Part shown: positions 1 through 5,859 of the stretch, piece after piece
Layout of the letters: every line of letters starts with the position of its first letter
Numbering within the stretch: position 1 is the stretch's first letter
Origin: a candidate division WOR-3 bacterium
GTDB lineage: Bacteria; Hydrothermota; Tepidihabitantia; Tepidihabitantales; Tepidihabitantaceae
DNA: 34,189 nt
Direction of reading: 5' to 3'
Assembly: GCA_016867815.1 (NCBI GenBank)
Contig: VGIR01000028.1
Location: 1-34,189, forward strand
The notes under the pieces: model-generated
What the model was told of the DNA's origin: nothing
Database searches by the model: none
Seen by the model: only the letters and a program-made list of their open reading frames with translations
Translations under genes and position numbers: made by a program

Positions 1-191
1 GCATGAGTCAGTGACTCCTTTCATCCGAAGACCAGATTGTCAGGGGAAACCGCACTAACTATTAGACGTTGTCAGACACCGAAGGATGCGTCAAAAGGCA
101 CGAATCAGCTGGTTTTTAGACAAGCTCCACTTCCCTGTTTTCAGCATGAAGCGTGTCAAGAGCAGTTGGTCTTGGCCCACGTTGACTCTAG

Positions 192-389
192 TCTCCTGAT
201 TCTCCTCAGACAGCTCGGTATGGCAAGCTCGTGAATACACTGGCCAACGGTGAGGAGAAGCCGGGCTACTACAACCTGACCTGGAACCGACAGGACGCCA
301 AGGGGCGCAGTTGTGCCTGTGGTGTGTGCTTCTGCACGCTAGCGGGTGAGAACCAGCGGTTCAGCAGGAAGGTTGTGCTAGCGGAGTAG
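192..389 (+). pseudogene. C-terminal remnant of a sorting-domain (FlgD-like Ig) exported protein
   Basis: The frame ending at the TAG at 387-389 reads GKLVNTLANGEEKPGYY, then NLTWNRQDAKGR, and ends FSRKVVLAE. This is the last strand set of the FlgD-like Ig / T9SS type A sorting domain (pattern G-x-x-V-x-x-L, G-x-Y-x-x-x-W-x-x-x-D-x-x-G, then a basic C-terminal strand). The frame is closed by a stop at 189-191, so the domain's first half and all cargo sequence are missing. An unrelated-looking frame at 37-234 overlaps the break, which would fit a frameshift, but I cannot recognise cargo sequence there. The expected GVY-F core reads CGVCFCTLAG, with unusual cysteines. A second copy of the last 11 residues follows at 477-509. 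Decayed gene is the best reading; moderately sure. Confidence 0.6.
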
Positions 390-509
390 ACCCTGGTGCG
401 GAAGCTATACCAGTCCGCGTGGCAGACGCTTGGGACACGATCCGAAACGTCGGACGTTTCGGTCATGTCCCGCGCTCGCTTCAGCAGGAAGGTGATACTC
501 ACCGAGTAG
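357..509 (+). repeat. Direct repeat of a gene tail, 33 bp, period exactly 120 bp
   Basis: Bases 357-389 encode RFSRKVVLAE-stop and bases 477-509 encode RFSRKVILTE-stop; the two 33-bp blocks differ at about eight positions. The spacing is 120 bp, a multiple of three, and the frame between the two stops has no other stop. The second tail is preceded by the 40-bp palindromic element at 432-471. It looks like a duplicated 3' gene end with a palindrome between the copies. Confidence 0.7.
432..471. repeat. Palindromic element family A, copy 1
   Basis: This is a 40-bp inverted repeat. The core at 442-462 is a perfect palindrome with 10-base arms (CCGAAACGTC / GACGTTTCGG) around one central base. 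The outer ends GGGACACGA and TCATGTCCC are complementary with one mismatch. The same element in opposite orientation lies at 8291-8330. Such a sequence would form a strong hairpin in RNA or single-stranded DNA, like REP/BIME or RPE elements. Confidence 0.85.
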
Positions 510-530
510 GCCGAGCTACCCGTCGAACAG

Positions 531-567
531 AGGCTGCCCGCTACAATGCGGGCAGCCTGCTTCTTCT
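531..567 (+). terminator. Intrinsic terminator
   Basis: A perfect 11-bp stem (AGGCTGCCCGC at 531-541, GCGGGCAGCCT at 548-558) with a 6-base loop is followed by GCTTCTTCT. It follows the duplicated gene tail and faces the convergent minus-strand gene at 614-985, so it may serve both. Confidence 0.8.
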
Positions 568-613
568 GAGGGCGCCGTCTGGCTAGCTCACCAGCCGAGC
601 GGTGCGGTAGATG

Positions 614-985
614 CTATGGAGTTGGCGGTGGGGAGTTGAAGACCTGGGTTCGGATGGCTGCAAGCACGTCGGGGTTCTGGCCACGGCCAGCCCATTTCTG
701 GAGCAGGACCTCGCTTGCCATGGCGAAGCTCTCGCCGGTGATATGCTGCTGCCGCGAGAGCTTCCAAAGCTGGCGGGCATAGCTCAGATAGGGGACGTAG
801 TTGGTGGTGTGGACGCCCTGCTGGTTCAGCACTTCTTTGACCTTCATCTCCATGGCGGCCATCTCCACGGTTGCAGCTTCGTAGCGCTGTCTCATACCTT
901 CCTGCAGAAGGTCGAGAGTCGCCTTGGCCTGCGCTGGACTGTACTTTTTCTGCCAGCGCTCTATACGTCTCGTAACATCGGACAT
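614..985 (-). CDS. Hypothetical protein, 123 aa
   Basis: I do not recognise the family. The protein starts MSDVTRRIERWQKKYSP and is charged, alanine-rich and probably mostly helical. It has no signal peptide or membrane segment, so it is likely cytoplasmic. The ATG at 985 is preceded by AGGAG eight bases upstream, a good ribosome binding site, and the composition is protein-like throughout, which is why I accept it over the overlapping plus-strand frames. The C-terminus is proline-rich (NSPPPTP). It is convergent with the remnant gene to its left, and the 11-bp hairpin at 531-558 lies past its stop. Upstream is a long stretch without genes, so it is probably transcribed alone. Confidence 0.65.
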   Translation of the reverse strand: MSDVTRRIERWQKKYSPAQAKATLDLLQEGMRQRYEAATVEMAAMEMKVKEVLNQQGVHTTNYVPYLSYARQLWKLSRQQHITGESFAMASEVLLQKWAGRGQNPDVLAAIRTQVFNSPPPTP

Positions 986-1231
986 TTCCGCGCTCCTTTC
1001 ATGCAGCCTATGCCGTCACTTTGACCCTAGGGAAAGTCCCCGTCCAGGATCAGTCCCTCTAAGGAGCGGGCAGGCTGAAGCCCATTCGACAGGCTCAGGG
1101 CATGCCTGCATGCGCCTCGTCTGTCCGTTCTTAACCAGTTAGACGCACATGAGTTACATCCGATGCTGGTACGTCTAAGTGCTTGAGAATGCAACAGATA
1201 CAAGACAGGGCTATGGGCATTCGATAGAGGC
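986..1231. other. Non-coding stretch with a CCC-TTCGACA-like element
   Basis: No gene is seen. Bases 1080-1102 read GCCCATTCGACAGGCTCAGGGC, one mismatch from the imperfect palindrome CCCTTCGACAAGCTCAGGG, which I recall as very widespread in bacterial intergenic DNA. At 1139-1145 and 1172-1178 the 7-base arms TTAGACG and CGTCTAA form an inverted repeat with a 26-base spacer, a possible binding site upstream of the 614-985 gene. Confidence 0.4.
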
Positions 1232-1591
1232 AAGCGTCTGTGTCATCGTCTGGGGGACCGTCCCGGGGACGGTCTAGGTTACGGTCTCTGATACGGACTC
1301 ACTGACGGTCTGAGAATCTGTAAGGTAGATGGTTGCAGGGGTCGAGTCTGAGGTCGTCTGCGCGGTCGTGGCGGTGGTCGTTTGCCAAGCCGACTCTCAG
1401 ATGGTGTCACCATTGGTCAGCGCGGTGGTCATTCAGATGGTCAGGTGGGTCGTGACCGCGATGGTGGCTGAGTTGGTCTGTGCGGTCGTGGCGGAGATGG
1501 TGCCGGCGATGGTCAACTGGACGATGGCTGAGATGGTTGCTGAGACCGTCGCTGAGATGGTCTGTGCGATGATGACAGTGACGCTGACCAG
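1232..1591. repeat. Degenerate tandem array with 12-bp period, about 28-30 units
   Basis: Splitting the sequence into 12-base units from 1256 keeps one register to 1591 (28 units; two weaker units extend left to 1232). The consensus is about GAYGGTCNNTGA. Examples are GACGGTCTAGGT (1268), TACGGTCTCTGA (1280), GACGGTCTGAGA (1304) and, late in the array, units reading ATG-GTC-GCT-GAG. Because 12 is a multiple of three the array stays open in several frames on both strands; the plus frame from 1329 would give a repetitive V/M/A protein. Its ATG has no clear ribosome binding site, and I treat the array as non-coding. Confidence 0.8.
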
Positions 1592-1603
1592 GTGGCAATG
1601 CCA

Positions 1604-1916
1604 TGCCTGTGGTGCGAGTCCTTCTGGTTCTGGGCGATTCGTCTCACTCGCCGACTACCTGTCTGGTTTGGCGCGGGCTGGTCTCTTCACGCTGACCAGA
1701 GCTGCGTGGATGGTCGGAGACCAGCCGGCAGCAGACAAGCCGTTGGCTGTTCTGCGTTATGCCTTCTGAGTTCCGCTCTCCGACGCATCGGCTGGAGTCT
1801 CAGGCTAGGCGGCATCTGCTGCGCTTACCGGACTTCAGCATTCCGTCTCCCTACTCCTGCTTTCCGGACTGCCGGTGAGAGCCAGAGGTCACGCCCTGCG
1901 TTCTGGAGTGTCCGCT
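1604..1916. other. No recognisable feature
   Basis: About 310 bases with T/C-rich short-word sequence. Open frames on the plus strand (to 1769 and 1951) have no family resemblance, no good ribosome binding site and run out of the tandem array, so I do not call a gene. Confidence 0.5.
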
Positions 1917-1958
1917 ATTCTGCACTCTGGTTACTGGATTCTGGACTCTGAATTGTCC
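1917..1958. repeat. Heptanucleotide array, 6 units
   Basis: The 7-base units are ATTCTGC, ACTCTGG, TTACTGG, ATTCTGG, ACTCTGA and ATTGTCC. The same unit type, ending in the same ATTGTCC, occurs inside the MBL-fold gene at 12364-12405. Confidence 0.75.
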
Positions 1959-1981
1959 AGTGCAACGCTGCCTCCCCTTGC

Positions 1982-2010
1982 TTGACTCAGTACGATGGTA
2001 GCGGCATAGT
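1982..2010 (+). promoter_or_regulatory. Promoter of the P-type ATPase gene
   Basis: TTGACT at 1982-1987, a 17-base spacer and CATAGT at 2005-2010. Predicted +1 is near 2017, only about 8 bases before the ATG at 2025. No Shine-Dalgarno sequence fits between, so the transcript would be nearly leaderless. Confidence 0.65.
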
Positions 2011-2024
2011 CTTGTCCCACTCTT

Positions 2025-4655
2025 ATGGCGAACAGTGATTCGGGACGCCCACGACCCTCTGTGGACCGGGTACAGCCACTGTTTACGTCGGCCGGAGGCA
2101 GTGGCAGTCCCCGGGAGCGGTTTGTAGGGCTCACCAAGGCCGAGGTCGAGCAGCGACTCCGGACTGCCGGATACAACGAACTCCCGGTCACGAGTCGCCG
2201 TCGTACCTGGCAGATAGCCTTTGACGTCCTGCGCGAGCCGATGTTCCTCCTTCTGTTAGCTTCGGGCATCATCTATCTGATTCTGGGTGAGGCAAGCGAC
2301 GCGGCGATGCTGCTCGGGTTCGTCTTCGTCATCATCGGTATCACTCTCTACCAGGAGCGTAAGACCGAGCGGGCGCTGGACGCCCTGCGCGATCTGGCGA
2401 GCCCGCGCGCGCTGGTGCTCCGCGACGAGGAGGTGACACGTATCCCGGGACGCGAGGTGGTGCCGGACGACATCGTGCTCCTGGTTGAAGGTGACCGGGT
2501 GCCGGCTGACTGCATCGTGCTCGACTCCAATCATCTGATGCTGGACGAGTCGCTCCTTACTGGTGAATCGATGCCGGTGCGGAAGATTGCCGGCGACCCG
2601 CAGGGCAAGCTGGGAAGGCCGGGCGGGGACGACCAGCCCGGAGTCTATTCCGGCACTGTCGTCGTGCAGGGCAGCGGCGTGGCGCGCGTGCGCGCGACCG
2701 GGCTGGCCACGGAGATGGGAAAGATCGGCAGAACCCTGCAGGAGGAGAAGCAGGAGAGTTCACCTCTGGAGGTCGAAACCCGGCGGCTGGTGCGGAACTT
2801 CGCCAGCGCGGGGCTCATCGTCTGCGCGCTGGTGGTCGTGTTCTACCTGGTAACGCGCGGTAACCTGCTCGGGGGACTACTTGCCGGTCTGACCCTGGCC
2901 ATGGCTTTGCTTCCCGAGGAGATACCGGTCGTGCAGACCGTGTTTCTTGCCTTGGGTGCGTGGCGTATGTCCTTGAAGCAGGCTCTTACCCGGCGGTTGC
3001 AGGCGATACAGGCAATCGGCTCGGCCACGGTGCTCTGCGTGGACAAGACCGGCACGCTGACCTTGAACAAGATGGCGGTGTGGAAGCTTTACGGCCGGGG
3101 GCGGTTCTGTGATATCGACGGCGTCTCGGCCACGGCTCTTCCTGACGAGTGCCATGAGACGGTTGAGTACGCGATGCTCGCGAGCCAGGAGATACCGGTT
3201 GACCCGATGGAGAAGGCGCTCTCGGAGTTGGGCAAGCGGGCGCTTAACACCACCGAGCATCTCCACCCGGACTGGCAACTGGTGCGCGAGTACCCGCTGT
3301 CACGGCAGTTGATGGCGATGTCGCGGGTCTGGAAGTCGCCGGATGGACGCGACTACGTCATCGCGGCCAAAGGCGCGCCCGAGGCGATTGGCGACCTCTG
3401 CCATCTTGGTGCTGAGCAGACCCGGGAACTTTCGGAGCAGGTGAACGTCATGGCGGCAGATGGGCTGAGAGTTCTCGCGGTCGGGCGGGCCCGGTTCACG
3501 CTGGCCGGCCTGCCGTCCGAACAGCATGACTTCCAATTCGAACTCATCGGGTTGGTCGGATTCACTGACCCGGTCCGGCCCCAAGTCAAGTCAGCGGTCG
3601 AGAACTGCTACCGGGCGGGCATCCGCGTGGTGATGATTACCGGTGACTATGCCGGCACGGCTTCGAAGATCGCGCGCGAGATCGGCCTTGCCAGCCCTGA
3701 GACCGTCATAACCGGTCCCGAGATGGAGGAGATGAGCGAACCCGAGCTGCGCTCGCGGGTCCGGGACGCCGACATTTTCGCCCGGGTCGTACCTGAGCAG
3801 AAGCTGAAGCTGGTCAACGCGCTCAAGGCCAACTCCGAGGTCGTCGTGATGACCGGCGACGGCGTGAACGATGCTCCCGCGCTCAAGGCCGCGCACGTCG
3901 GCATCGCGATGGGCGGTCGCGGCACCGACGTGGCGCGCGAATCGGCGGCGATGGTCCTGCTCGACGATGACTTCTCGACCATCGTGCAGGCGGTGCGCCA
4001 GGGCCGGAGAATCCTCGACAACCTGAAGAAGGCGTTTGCCTACATCTTCAGCGTGCACGTGCCGATCGCCGGCATGTCGCTGATCCCCATCCTGTTCAAG
4101 TGGCCGCTGGTCCTCTTGCCGGTGCACGTGGTGTTCCTCGAACTCATAATCGACCCCGCCTGCTCGGTCGTGTTCGAGGCCGAGCCGGAAGAGCGCGGAG
4201 TGATGGACCGGCCGCCGCGCCGGCTGGACGCCCCGCTGTTCGACCGCAAGACGGTCGGCCTAGCCCTGCTGCAGGGGCTGTGGGTGCTGCTCATCGTGCT
4301 GGCGGTTTTCGCCGTCGCCCTCAATCGTGGTCTGGGCGAGAACGACGCACGCACGTTGACCTTCGTGACCCTGGTTCTTGCGAATCTCGGCTTGATACTG
4401 ACCAACCGCTCGTGGTCGCGTACCATCGTCAGCTCGATCCGGGTTCCCAACCGGTCGCTCTGGTACGTTGTTGTCGGCGCGCTGGCGTTCCTTGCGCTGG
4501 CGCTCTACGTCCCGTTCCTGCGCGGCCTGTTCAGGTTCTCCACGCTGCACCCGACGGACCTGCTCATCTGCGTTGGCGGCGGAGTCATGAGCATCGCCTG
4601 GTTCGAGGTTTTCAAGTACGTCCGCAATCACCTGCTGCCGCGTCGGTCTTCCTGA
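2025..4655 (+). CDS. P-type cation-translocating ATPase
   Basis: This 876-residue membrane pump is expected to move a cation, perhaps Ca2+, across the cytoplasmic membrane using ATP. It has the full catalytic set: TGES at 179-182 (actuator), DKTGT with phosphorylated Asp340, KGAPEA in the nucleotide domain and TGDGVNDAP at 610-618. About ten hydrophobic helices flank these domains, and the length suits the P2 group. The M4 motif is PEEIP (297-301) rather than the PEGLP usual in Ca2+ ATPases, and the M6 region reads ELIIDPACS rather than an N-x-x-x-D motif. Ion specificity is therefore uncertain. Residues about 15-29 come from a palindromic repeat (2068-2112), and the conserved fold starts near GLTKAEVEQRL. 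The promoter only 15 bases upstream supports the ATG at 2025. It appears to be transcribed alone. Confidence 0.93.
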   Translation: MANSDSGRPRPSVDRVQPLFTSAGGSGSPRERFVGLTKAEVEQRLRTAGYNELPVTSRRRTWQIAFDVLREPMFLLLLASGIIYLILGEASDAAMLLGFVFVIIGITLYQERKTERALDALRDLASPRALVLRDEEVTRIPGREVVPDDIVLLVEGDRVPADCIVLDSNHLMLDESLLTGESMPVRKIAGDPQGKLGRPGGDDQPGVYSGTVVVQGSGVARVRATGLATEMGKIGRTLQEEKQESSPLEVETRRLVRNFASAGLIVCALVVVFYLVTRGNLLGGLLAGLTLAMALLPEEIPVVQTVFLALGAWRMSLKQALTRRLQAIQAIGSATVLCVDKTGTLTLNKMAVWKLYGRGRFCDIDGVSATALPDECHETVEYAMLASQEIPVDPMEKALSELGKRALNTTEHLHPDWQLVREYPLSRQLMAMSRVWKSPDGRDYVIAAKGAPEAIGDLCHLGAEQTRELSEQVNVMAADGLRVLAVGRARFTLAGLPSEQHDFQFELIGLVGFTDPVRPQVKSAVENCYRAGIRVVMITGDYAGTASKIAREIGLASPETVITGPEMEEMSEPELRSRVRDADIFARVVPEQKLKLVNALKANSEVVVMTGDGVNDAPALKAAHVGIAMGGRGTDVARESAAMVLLDDDFSTIVQAVRQGRRILDNLKKAFAYIFSVHVPIAGMSLIPILFKWPLVLLPVHVVFLELIIDPACSVVFEAEPEERGVMDRPPRRLDAPLFDRKTVGLALLQGLWVLLIVLAVFAVALNRGLGENDARTLTFVTLVLANLGLILTNRSWSRTIVSSIRVPNRSLWYVVVGALAFLALALYVPFLRGLFRFSTLHPTDLLICVGGGVMSIAWFEVFKYVRNHLLPRRSS
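2068..2112. repeat. Palindromic element family B, copy 1, inside the ATPase gene
   Basis: This 45-bp segment matches 9840-9884 at 37 of 45 positions with no gap. It runs from GGGTACAGCCAC to GTGGCAGTCCC, whose inner parts are complementary. Here it is read in frame as the N-terminal tail of the ATPase, before the first conserved domain; the other copy is intergenic. Confidence 0.8.
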
Positions 4656-4673
4656 CTCGGATCCGGCATTCAT

Positions 4674-4754
4674 GCCACGAAGTCACGAAAGAGGATGAAA
4701 CGGATATCTGTGCGTGAGGATTCCGGCCGCTTCGTGATTTGGTGCTTTCGTGGC
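4674..4754. repeat. Imperfect inverted repeat of CACGAA words after the ATPase gene
   Basis: GCCACGAAGTCACGAAAG at 4674-4691 faces a 3' arm at 4730-4754 that ends CTTTCGTGGC. The outer eight bases pair perfectly, and the inner CACGAA words pair with offsets. It could fold at the 3' end of the ATPase mRNA, but there is no T-tract, so I do not call it a terminator. Confidence 0.45.
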
Positions 4755-4775
4755 TGTATTCGGTTCCGCTTCGCA

Positions 4776-4803
4776 TTGACTCCGGCCCATCATCGAATAA
4801 GAT
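4776..4803 (+). promoter_or_regulatory. Promoter of tRNA-Ala
   Basis: TTGACT at 4776-4781, a 16-base spacer and TAAGAT at 4798-4803. Predicted +1 is near 4810, about 15 bases before the mature tRNA 5' end. Confidence 0.65.
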
Positions 4804-4824
4804 AAGCGTGCGCATAGCGCGCGC

Positions 4825-4897
4825 GGGGCTGTAGCTCAGCTGGGAGAGCGCCGGCTTTGCAAGCCGGATGTCGCCAGTTCGACTCTGGTCAGCTCCA
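4825..4897 (+). tRNA. tRNA-Ala (anticodon TGC)
   Basis: All four arms fold. The acceptor GGGGCTG pairs with CAGCTCC and includes the alanine identity pair G3-U70. The D arm is GCTC...GAGC, the anticodon stem CCGGC/GCCGG encloses loop TTTGCAA, and the T stem GCCAG/CTGGT encloses loop TTCGACT. The discriminator is A73 at 4897. CCA is not encoded (TCA follows), so it must be added after transcription. Confidence 0.97.
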
Positions 4898-4939
4898 TCA
4901 GCGACAGAGCATGTCAAAGGGGACATCGGGTTATCGCTG
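4888..4939 (+). repeat. Direct repeat unit 1: tRNA-Ala 3' end plus flank
   Basis: The last ten bases of the tRNA (GTCAGCTCCA) and the following 42 bases recur at 5061-5113 with only a few differences. Blocks GTCAGCTCCATCAGCGACAG and CATCGGGTTATCGCTG are identical in both. Confidence 0.85.
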
Positions 4940-4947
4940 AACCCGGC

Positions 4948-4980
4948 GGGGCCGGCCTTCGGGCTGGCCCCGTCACTCTT
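4948..4980 (+). terminator. Intrinsic terminator with UUCG loop
   Basis: GGGGCCGGCC / GGCTGGCCCC (one G-U pair) closes a TTCG tetraloop, followed by GTCACTCTT. It is placed 50 bases after the tRNA. Confidence 0.7.
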
Positions 4981-5060
4981 GCGGCCGGCGACCAGACTGG
5001 ACTCGGACACTCACCACCAAGACACCAAGCTCGGATTAGAAGGTTGCGTATGGCGGCTCC

Positions 5061-5113
5061 GTCAGCTCCATCAGCGACAGAGGATGTCAAGAGGGAACAT
5101 CGGGTTATCGCTG
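5061..5113 (+). repeat. Direct repeat unit 2: copy of the tRNA-Ala 3' end and flank
   Basis: This is the second copy of 4888-4939, offset 173-174 bp. No tRNA body precedes it: the bases before it (TTGCGTATGGCGGCTCC) do not form a T arm. It too is followed by a UUCG-loop hairpin (5154-5179), so the duplication probably included the terminator. It is a decayed tandem tRNA copy or an attachment-site-like duplication; no integrase gene is nearby. Confidence 0.8.
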
Positions 5114-5153
5114 CTCGCCTCCGAGGCGGTGCCGTCTGATGGCTCAGCATGCA

Positions 5154-5179
5154 CGAGGCCGGCCTTCGGGTCGGCCTCG
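5154..5179 (+). terminator. UUCG-loop hairpin, probable terminator
   Basis: CGAGGCCGGCC / GGTCGGCCTCG is an 11-bp stem with one G-U pair and a TTCG loop, identical to the hairpin at 8519-8544. The following bases (TCCGCTCCTG) are T-poor, so termination may be weak. Confidence 0.55.
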
Positions 5180-5214
5180 TCCGCTCCTGCGTCGGTAGCG
5201 GCAAAGCCCGCCAG

Positions 5215-5242
5215 TTGACAGGTGATTGGGTAGGGGTAACAT
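5215..5242 (+). promoter_or_regulatory. Promoter upstream of the Cys-rich gene
   Basis: TTGACA at 5215-5220, a 16-base spacer and TAACAT at 5237-5242. It leaves a leader of about 100 bases before the ATG at 5353. Confidence 0.6.
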
Positions 5243-5352
5243 AGGGTGCTGGCCTTCAGGTCAGCAGTGGCTGACCCGGAGGCGGCTGGCAGCATGCCGG
5301 TCGGGACAGGGCCTGTTGCCGTAGAATACCTGCCCCGGAATAGGGAGGAACC

Positions 5353-5654
5353 ATGAAGCGCGGACCTGCAATAGCCGCCGTGCTCGGCGTCGTGCTGCTC
5401 GTCGCAGTAGCCGTCGCGGCGGAGTGGATCTGGGATTGCCCGCTCTGCGGAGTCTCGCCGACCGCGGGACCGCGTACTACACGTGCCCCACATGTGGCGT
5501 CTTTTCGAATACAGCCTACTACACGGACAACTACGTTGGTCCCCCTGACAGGAATTGCCCGTCGTGCAGTTCACCTTGTGACGTTGACTCGGCCGTGTGC
5601 AACGGCAATAGTACACATCGGTGGTACGCACCGTTCTGGGAAGGCTACAAGTAG
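5353..5654 (+). pseudogene. Small exported Cys-rich (zinc-knuckle-like) protein, frameshifted
   Basis: The ATG at 5353 has a strong ribosome binding site (AGGGAGGA) and begins a clear signal sequence or membrane anchor (MKRGPAIAAVLGVVLLVAV). The frame gives CPLCG and then turns into low-quality sequence. A second frame continues the protein from about 5466: TAYYTCPTCGVFSNTAYY, then NCPSCSSPC, ending WYAPFWEGYK with a stop at 5652-5654. One missing base between about 5450 and 5470 would restore a protein of about 100 residues with paired CPxC knuckles, which in other families bind zinc or iron. The function is not known. A true frameshift mutation or an assembly error fits equally; a programmed frameshift is less likely because no slippery site is visible. 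Confidence 0.7.
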
Positions 5655-5663
5655 TCCGCGAAC

Positions 5664-5700
5664 AAGGGGGCGGGCTCGCGCTCGCCCCCTTGCGCGTCTT
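5664..5700 (+). terminator. Intrinsic terminator
   Basis: A 12-bp stem (AAGGGGGCGGGC / GCTCGCCCCCTT) with a TCGC loop is followed by GCGCGTCTT. It sits ten bases after the stop of the frameshifted Cys-rich gene. Confidence 0.75.
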
Positions 5701-5859
5701 CTGTGGTAGCTCGACGAGGTCGACATTCCGTCTATGTGCCACACCCTGACAAGGAGCACTAGCTATGAGGTCATGCATACGGAGCGGATGCCCCGTGAGC
5801 CGCACGGGTCTGCCCCATGGTCCTGCTAAGACCGAAGCCAGTCTGTAAGAGGAGGATAC

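Noticed and set aside
5-17. GAGTCA-G-TGACTC palindrome at the window start as an operator
   Set aside because: Perfect but short, and no gene or promoter next to it can be assigned, so no regulatory call is made.
1232-1591. CRISPR array
   Set aside because: The units are contiguous, 12 bp, degenerate and without spacers; no cas gene is in the window.
1329-1769. 146-aa frame over the 12-bp array as a real repeat protein
   Set aside because: Any 12-bp repeat without stops stays open; there is no ribosome binding site and the frame runs into unstructured sequence. Kept as a repeat instead.
4888-5113. Integrated mobile element between tRNA repeats
   Set aside because: Only about 120 bp lie between the copies and no integrase or phage gene is present; at most a scar.
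5424-5470. Programmed frameshift in the Cys-rich gene
   Set aside because: No slippery heptamer or downstream stem placed properly is visible; mutation or sequence error is simpler.
5780-5830. Group II intron-like 3' end around the GTGAGCCGCACGGG hairpin
   Set aside because: Only a six-bp stem; no reverse transcriptase, domain V or intron boundary could be found.
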